Assembly (NCBI RefSeq): GCF_000067165.1
Contig: NC_010162.1
Span: 12,264,501 to 12,328,500 of the forward strand
Reading direction: 5' to 3'
Source: Sorangium cellulosum So ce56
GTDB lineage: Bacteria > Myxococcota_A > Polyangia > Polyangiales > Polyangiaceae
DNA length: 64,000 bases
Shown here: one piece after another, positions 58,480 to 64,000 of the stretch
How the letters are laid out: the number at the start of each line of letters is the position of its first letter
Position numbering within the stretch: position 1 is the stretch's first letter
Program-made: the position numbers and the translations under genes
Notes under the pieces: model-generated
Seen by the model: the letters and a program-made list of their open reading frames with translations, nothing else
What the model was told of the DNA's origin: nothing
Databases searched by the model: none

Positions 58480-60411
58480 TCAGGCGCCTTTGCGCGCGAG
58501 CCGATAAACCGTCGCCACGAGCTCGCCCGGCTGGACCGGCTTGGCGAGGTGGAGCTGGAACCCGGCGTCCCGGGCCTGAAGGATGTCCTCGCGCCGGGCG
58601 AAGGCGGTGAGCGCCAGCGCCGGCACGGAGCCACCGAGGTCCGGAGCGCGGGATCGGAGCTCCCGAAGGAGGGCGTAGCCGTCCTGCTCCGGCATGGCGA
58701 TGTCGCTGACGAGCACGTCGGGCCGAGCGCGGCACATCATCTCCAGCGCTGCCGAGGCCGAGCCGGTCTCGTCCGCCTGGGCGCCTGCCTCGCGCAGCAC
58801 CATGGTGACGAGCTCCCGCGCGTCCGGCTCGTCGTCGACGACGAGCACGCGCAGCCCGTCGAGCCGGGGGAGCGTCCCGGCCGAGGGATGCTCGATCTCG
58901 GACGAGACCTCGGAGCTCTCGCTCTGCGCCAGGGCCACGGCCCGCACCGGCAAGCGCACGCAGAAGGACGCCCCTTTCCCCTCGCCGTCGCTCTGCGCGC
59001 GGACGGCGCCGCCGTGGAGCTCGACGAGGTATTTGACGATCGCCAGCCCGAGACCGAGTCCGCCGTGCTGCCGTGTGGTGGCCGCCTCCGCCTGGCGGAA
59101 CCGCTCGAACACGTGCGGGAGAAAGGCGGACGAAATGCCTTTCCCGGTATCCGTCACCGTCACCTCGACGCCGCCCGGATGGAGCGCCGTCTGGAGTCCG
59201 ACCTGCCCGCCGCCCGGCGTGAACTTCACGGCGTTGACCAGCAGATTCGTGACCACCTGCTGGAGGCGATCGGGATCACAGACGATCTCCCCGACACCGG
59301 GATCGAGCCTGACGTCGAGGGCGACGGCCTTCGCGTCAGCGGCCGGCCGGACGGCGTCGACGGCGGTGCGGACGAGCTCGTTCACGCTCGCGTTCCTGGG
59401 GTAGAGGCGGATCTTCCCGGTCACGATGCGCGAGCTCTCGAGGATCTCCTCGATGAGCCTGGCCTGCGCCTCGGCGTTGCGTTCGATGACCTCCATCGCC
59501 TTGGGCGCGAGCTCCGGCCGCGAACGCTGCATGCGCGCCCACCCGAGGATCGCGGTCAGGGGCGTGCGGAGCTCGTGCGAGACGATCGCGAGGAACTCGT
59601 CCTTCAGCCGGCTGGTCTCCTCGGCCTGCGCCAGGACCTCGGCCCGCTGCTGCTCGAGGCGCTTCTGATCGTCGACGTCGGTGCAGGTGCCGAACCAGCG
59701 GAGGATGCGCCCCGCGTCGTCACGCATCGGCACCGCGCGGCCCAAGAACCAGCGGTATGCGCCGTCGGCGCGCCGGAAGCGGTACTCGATCTGGTAGTCT
59801 TCCCCCGTCTCGACGGAGCGAACCCACCGCTCCCAGGCGCGTTGCTGATCGTCCGGGTGCAGCTGGTCGTTCCAGCCGGCGCCGTGCGTGGCGTCGGGCG
59901 TCTCGCCGGTGTAGTCGTACCAGCGGCGGTTGTAGAAATCGTGATAACCGTCGGGCCGCGTCGACCAGACGAGCTGCGGCATCATGTCGAGGATGCGGCG
60001 AAGGCTGCGCTCGACCTCCGGGATGTCGTGGGTCTCCGAGGTCAGCGCTGGAGCGGCCGGCACCGGGGCGGCGCGCTCCTCGACGAACAGGATCCCGACG
60101 AACGCCACGGCGCCTGAAGCGTCGCGGATCGGGAAATAGTGCCCGGTGAACGGCGCGCCGCTGATCGAGCCGAGCGGCACGGCGCGCGAGACGCCGTCGA
60201 GCGCCGCGCGAAGCGCCGAGGCGTGCCCGCCCCGCAGCGCGGACGCGATCTCGTGGCGGTCGTCGGCGCGCGTGCCGAACCTCGCTCGATACGCCGGGTT
60301 CTCGTGGGTCGCGACGCCAGCCGGGCTCAGCACGAGGACGGGGAGGGGGAGCCCTCCGATGACGTCGTCGAGCCACAGCTGCTCTTGCTGCTGCTTCATC
60401 CGCGACGACAT
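58480..60411 (-). CDS. Hybrid sensor histidine kinase (PAS-PAS-HisKA-HATPase-receiver)
   Basis: A 643-residue soluble hybrid kinase. Two PAS domains (about 10-105 and 135-250; the second has DGYHDFYNRRWYDYTG, then WFGTCTDVDDQKRLEQQ) lead to HisKA (IVSHELRTPLTAILGWARM) and HATPase (LLVNAVKFTPGGG; VTDTGKGIS; GLGLGLAIVKYLVELHGG). A C-terminal receiver domain (VVDDEPDARE; VSDIAMPEQDG; LALTAFA; LAKPVQPGE) follows. All catalytic residues are present. The start at 60411 (MSSRMKQQQ) is preferred over 60525; ATG 60399 is an alternative. A terminator-like element follows the stop. Confidence 0.93.
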   Translation of the reverse strand: MSSRMKQQQEQLWLDDVIGGLPLPVLVLSPAGVATHENPAYRARFGTRADDRHEIASALRGGHASALRAALDGVSRAVPLGSISGAPFTGHYFPIRDASGAVAFVGILFVEERAAPVPAAPALTSETHDIPEVERSLRRILDMMPQLVWSTRPDGYHDFYNRRWYDYTGETPDATHGAGWNDQLHPDDQQRAWERWVRSVETGEDYQIEYRFRRADGAYRWFLGRAVPMRDDAGRILRWFGTCTDVDDQKRLEQQRAEVLAQAEETSRLKDEFLAIVSHELRTPLTAILGWARMQRSRPELAPKAMEVIERNAEAQARLIEEILESSRIVTGKIRLYPRNASVNELVRTAVDAVRPAADAKAVALDVRLDPGVGEIVCDPDRLQQVVTNLLVNAVKFTPGGGQVGLQTALHPGGVEVTVTDTGKGISSAFLPHVFERFRQAEAATTRQHGGLGLGLAIVKYLVELHGGAVRAQSDGEGKGASFCVRLPVRAVALAQSESSEVSSEIEHPSAGTLPRLDGLRVLVVDDEPDARELVTMVLREAGAQADETGSASAALEMMCRARPDVLVSDIAMPEQDGYALLRELRSRAPDLGGSVPALALTAFARREDILQARDAGFQLHLAKPVQPGELVATVYRLARKGA

Positions 60412-60633
60412 CCTATAGCGCACCGGCGCGATCGGCGCCGTCGGCGCGTCGCGACCTCGAGGCGGACGAGCGGCTTCGCGAGCAGGCGAGCGTGCCGGGG
60501 CGATTCGACTGCAACCGCCTCGCAAGCTCAGCCAGTCCTGGCCTGTCCGTCGTACCTGGGCATCACGCCCGTGTCCTTGAGCCGCATCCGCGCGCAGCGC
60601 CGGCGCGCGTGACGTGGACGCGACACGCCAGCG

Positions 60634-60948
60634 TCAGCCCTCGCCGGCCGCCTGCGCGTCGCCCTCGATCTCGCGCTTCAGGGCGCGATCCAGCACGAAC
60701 GTCCCGAAGGGGACGAGCGACGCGACGAGCGCCGCGAGCGAGCGGCGATGCGGCCAGTCACGCTCGCTGGCCACGCGAATCAGCGCGCCGACGAACAGCA
60801 GGAAGAGGAGCCCGTGGGCGCTGCCGACGATCCGCACGGCGATCGGCAGCTCGAAGAGGTACTTGAGCGGCATCGCGACGCCGAGGAGGACAAGGAAGGA
60901 CAGCCCTTCCAGGAAGCCGACGAGGCGCAGGGCGCGGAGCGCGCTCAT
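60634..60948 (-). CDS. DUF3817 small membrane protein
   Basis: A 104-residue membrane protein with three helices: MSALRALRLVGFLEGLSFLVLLGVAMPLKYLF (residues 1-32), then VRIVGSAHGLLFLLFVGALIRVA and SLAALVASLVPFGTFVLDRAL. EG.S...L...MP.KY and H...F are the DUF3817 signature. Function unknown. Its ATG overlaps the stop of the next upstream gene by 4 bp (ATGA). Confidence 0.85.
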   Translation of the reverse strand: MSALRALRLVGFLEGLSFLVLLGVAMPLKYLFELPIAVRIVGSAHGLLFLLFVGALIRVASERDWPHRRSLAALVASLVPFGTFVLDRALKREIEGDAQAAGEG

Positions 60949-61262
60949 CGTTCGACACCAGACCAGGTGGGGGGAAAGACCATCATCAGCAGCACCACGA
61001 AGAGAGGGGTAAAGGTCGTTACGAACCCGCCGATCGTCCGTCGATCGCGCGCGGCGCCATGGACGAGGGCGAGCCGTGAAGCCAGCGACAGCGGGATCGC
61101 CGCGGCGATCCAGAGCTCCGTCATGGGGAGTTGCCGCAGCGCGGTCAAGAGGTATCCCGCGATCCACGTGACGACCAGCCCCGGGGAGGCCGCGGCGTGG
61201 GTGGCGCGCTCCCGATCGACGAGGGATGCGGCGACAGATGCTGGCGTGATTCTGCGGGCCAT
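60945..61262 (-). CDS. Small membrane protein of unknown family
   Basis: A 105-residue protein with three hydrophobic segments (LVVTWIAGYLLTAL; ELWIAAAIPLSLASRLAL; TTFTPLFVVLLMMVFPP). Coupled by a 4-bp overlap to the DUF3817 gene, so the two may act together in the membrane. Not recognised. Confidence 0.7.
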   Translation of the reverse strand: MARRITPASVAASLVDRERATHAAASPGLVVTWIAGYLLTALRQLPMTELWIAAAIPLSLASRLALVHGAARDRRTIGGFVTTFTPLFVVLLMMVFPPTWSGVER

Positions 61263-61284
61263 CGCGGCTGCGCGCCCGTGCGCC

Positions 61285-62001
61285 TCAGCTCGCTCTGTTG
61301 CTCCTCTCGGCGGCGATCTTCCGCATCTGCTGATCGTACGGGTCGAGGACGCTCACTATGCGCTGCGTCAGCTCGGGTCCCGCGGCTTCGGGCACCCCGG
61401 CGTTGAAGGGCGGGGCGGGGTCGTATTCCAGCATGAGCTGCGTCAGCTTCGCGGCATCGTCCCCGCGCAGCAGCGCCAGCAGCGTCAGCCCGAAATCGAT
61501 GCCTGCGGTCACCCCGCCGCCCGAGATCCGGTTGCGATCGACCACGACGCGCGCCCGGACACACTCCACGCCGAACGCCTCCAGGATGTGGCGCGTCGAC
61601 CAGTGTGTCGTGGCCTTGTATCCTTGCATCAAACCCGCCGCGGCCAGGATGAGCGACCCCGTGCACACGGAGGTCACGTACCTGGAGCGGGCGCCCCGAT
61701 CCCTCAGGAACCGAAGGATCTCCTGATCCACCATGGCGTCGGGGGTGCCCATGCCGCCCGGCACGAACAGGATGTCCAGGTCGTCCGGACAGTCGCTGAA
61801 GGTCGCCGTCGGCTGGATAGGAACCCCCGAGTCCGACATGATCAGGTCGCGCGTCTTCCAGAGCAGATAGGTCGTCGCGTGAGCGGTCAGCACGCTTTGC
61901 GGGCCGATCAGATCCAGCGCCGTGAGGCCCGGGTAGAGCACCATGCCGACCCGGAGCGGCGGCTGAGGATCTGGCAGCTTGATATCGTAGGTGTCCGCCA
62001 T
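61285..62001 (-). CDS. DJ-1/PfpI-family protein (isonitrile-hydratase-like)
   Basis: A 238-residue DJ-1/PfpI superfamily protein. The nucleophile elbow SVCTGSLILAAAGL carries the active Cys, preceded by FVPGGMGTPDAM, and THWSTRHILEAFGVE is the hallmark of the isonitrile hydratase/GlxA-like subgroup. It has no DNA-binding domain. Isonitrile hydratase turns isonitriles into N-formamides, a plausible but unproven activity. The ATG at 62001 (ADTYDIKL) was chosen over 62037. Ends 22 bp before the small membrane gene pair. Confidence 0.88.
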   Translation of the reverse strand: MADTYDIKLPDPQPPLRVGMVLYPGLTALDLIGPQSVLTAHATTYLLWKTRDLIMSDSGVPIQPTATFSDCPDDLDILFVPGGMGTPDAMVDQEILRFLRDRGARSRYVTSVCTGSLILAAAGLMQGYKATTHWSTRHILEAFGVECVRARVVVDRNRISGGGVTAGIDFGLTLLALLRGDDAAKLTQLMLEYDPAPPFNAGVPEAAGPELTQRIVSVLDPYDQQMRKIAAERSNRAS

Positions 62002-62278
62002 CGTTCGTCCCTGAACCCTTTCGTTTCGTCTCGTCATCTGCCGATGAACGCTCGATGGCGGGGCTTCGTCTCGACGCGGCCCCGCACATGGCGTTCACGA
62101 GCGCGGCTGAGCGCGCTTCGCAGGCCTGACTGTGAGCGGCGCCGGCCGCGGCGGAAAGGACATCGTCCCCTGCTTTCAGGACACGCGGGCGCAGGGCACC
62201 GCGCGCCCCGTCGCGCGCGACCGCGCGCGAAGGATCCGGCGAGCGACGACGGCGTGCGGCCGGGCGCCCGGCGTCCGC

Positions 62279-63316
62279 TCACGCTCGACCGAAGCGCCTC
62301 CGGTAGTCCTCCGGCGTGACCTGCAAGGTGCGCTGGAACGCGCGCCGCATCCGCTCGTCCGTGCCGAAGCCGCAGTCGCGCGCGAGCTGCTTCATCGAGG
62401 CTCGGCCTCCCTCGAGGCAGGAGCGCGCCTGCTCCAGCCTGGCCGCCTCGACGAACTTCGCGGGGGTCATCCGCATGGCCCGGGTGAACGTCCGCGCGAA
62501 GTTGCGCGGGCTCATCCCGGCCCTCTCCGCCAGCGCCTCGACGCGCAGGTCGGCGTCGAGGTGCCGGAGCACCCAGTCGATCACGCCCTGCAGCGGGCCG
62601 GCGGCGACCGTCTGCGCGAGGAGCGGGCGGCTGAACTGGGACTGTCCACCCGGGCGCTTGAGGAACACCACGAGCCCCCGCGCCACCTGGAGCGCCATGT
62701 CGTATCCGAGATCCTCCTCCACCATCGAGAGCGCGAGGTCGATTCCCGCTGTCATGCCCGCCGACGTGTAGATCTTCCCGGACCGCACGAAGATGGCGTC
62801 GGGGTCGACCTCGACGCCGGGAAACTCGCGCGCGAGCGCCGCCGCGGAATGCCAGTGGGTGGCAGCGCGGCACCCCGCGAGCAGCCCCGCGGCGGCGAGG
62901 AGGAAGGCGCCCGTGCAGACGGCGCCCATGCGCCGCACCTCGGGCGTCGTCGCGCGGAGCCAGGCGAGCAGCCGGGCGTCCCGCGTCGCTTCACGGGTCT
63001 CGCCCCCGGCGACGAGCACCGTATCGATGCCGGGCGCCAGATCCGCGAGCGCCTTGTGGGCGACGATCTGCACCCCCGACAGCGTCCGGATCACGCCGCC
63101 GTTCACGGCCGCGATCTCGACCGCATAGGCGGGGGGAGCGCCGGGCACCTTCGCGCTCGCGATGTCCGAGGCCAGGGCGAATACGTCGGTGGGCCCCACC
63201 ACGTCGATGGCGCTCGCGCCGTCATACGCCACGGCCACGACCCTGCGCGTCGGTCCATGGCGATGCGCGCGCGGCGCGGCAGAGGGAGCGGATTTCGATG
63301 CAGACAGCCGCTTCAC
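62279..63316 (-). CDS. GlxA-type AraC-family transcriptional regulator with DJ-1-like domain
   Basis: A 345-residue regulator. The N-terminal DJ-1/PfpI-like domain (VAVAYDGASAIDVVGPTDVFA; VLVAGGETREA; AVCTGAFLLAAAGLLAG; ATHWHSAAALAREFPGVEV) serves as ligand sensor. The C-terminal AraC helix-turn-helix pair (RVEALAERAGMSPRNFARTF; KQLARDCGFGTDERMRRAF) binds DNA. The sensor resembles the neighbouring stand-alone DJ-1 protein, suggesting that they share a ligand. The GTG at 63316 is preferred because the ATG at 63367 would leave only 20 bp to the divergent ABC gene. Confidence 0.87.
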   Translation of the reverse strand: MKRLSASKSAPSAAPRAHRHGPTRRVVAVAYDGASAIDVVGPTDVFALASDIASAKVPGAPPAYAVEIAAVNGGVIRTLSGVQIVAHKALADLAPGIDTVLVAGGETREATRDARLLAWLRATTPEVRRMGAVCTGAFLLAAAGLLAGCRAATHWHSAAALAREFPGVEVDPDAIFVRSGKIYTSAGMTAGIDLALSMVEEDLGYDMALQVARGLVVFLKRPGGQSQFSRPLLAQTVAAGPLQGVIDWVLRHLDADLRVEALAERAGMSPRNFARTFTRAMRMTPAKFVEAARLEQARSCLEGGRASMKQLARDCGFGTDERMRRAFQRTLQVTPEDYRRRFGRA

Positions 63317-63387
63317 GCGACGACGGTAGCTGGCTGGCCGGTGGCCGTGAAGATAAAGTACCTGCATTTCCTGCCAAAGTGGCCGAC

Positions 63388-64000
<613 letters not shown>

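Overview
The window is very GC-rich, densely packed DNA with almost no intergenic space, and most of it can be assigned to genes. Its content points to a large-genome myxobacterium, most like Sorangium (inference). The signs are a eukaryote-like Ser/Thr kinase followed by an exported TPR-type protein, many lipoproteins with Cys-rich DCDGD...NGCE modules, an EF-hand protein, a copper monooxygenase fused to cytochrome c, a PAS-PAS-STAS RsbR-like protein, a large His-Asp signalling cluster, an Rpn-type PD-(D/E)XK gene, and several small dispersed repeats. No tRNA, rRNA, CRISPR array or complete insertion sequence was seen.

Layout. 1-1453: a 5'-truncated tyrosine recombinase facing nine ~43-bp tandem hairpin repeats. 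1487-4058: a coupled three-gene operon (two unknown proteins and an ion permease). 4220-9763: a formylglycine-synthase-like protein, a PolX-family protein, cystathionine beta-synthase and a cyclase/formamidase. 10077-13844: a Ser/Thr kinase, a TPR-type exported protein and a LamG-like protein. 13846-18288: an RsbR-like protein, a small Cys-rich exported protein, a DUF4349 lipoprotein and a thioredoxin-reductase-like flavoenzyme. 18329-20898: an ECF sigma / anti-sigma operon bracketed by two Spy/CpxP-like proteins, followed by a Gre-like factor. 22249-26449: five consecutive signalling genes (three response regulators, two histidine kinases).

26504-38938 is the most interesting part. It holds a nicotianamine-synthase-like enzyme (28919-29770) that keeps the family's SAM-binding and substrate-site signatures. 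An aminotransferase and an acyl-CoA-dehydrogenase-like flavoenzyme lie downstream of it. Next to these is a second same-strand unit: ABC ATPase, TonB-dependent receptor, two ABC-2 permeases, a MATE exporter and an asparagine-synthetase-like amidotransferase. Both units start from promoters with the same architecture (TTGAC(A/T), a 17-bp spacer, CATA(A/C)G), and in both the -35 is overlapped by the same 14-bp sequence GTCAATTGCAAATG inside a palindromic AT-rich box. I read this as a metal-regulated locus for making, exporting and re-importing a nicotianamine-type metallophore. The genes and motifs are seen; the metallophore, its modification by the amidotransferase and Fur/Zur control are inference.

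39335-64000: two SDR oxidoreductases with a TetR regulator, an Rpn-type gene whose leader is duplicated elsewhere, a di-haem beta-propeller protein, a GST-like protein, a metallo-beta-lactamase-fold lipoprotein divergent from a LysR regulator, an EF-hand 5'-nucleotidase, a siderophore-reductase-like protein, a PfkB kinase, a copper monooxygenase-cytochrome fusion with an operator array, a hybrid histidine kinase, two DJ-1-fold proteins (one an AraC regulator) and, at the right edge, the start of a LolD/MacB-type ABC ATPase cut off by the window end. Start codons were moved inward from the longest frame wherever a ribosome binding site, a signal peptide or overlap with the upstream gene argued for it.
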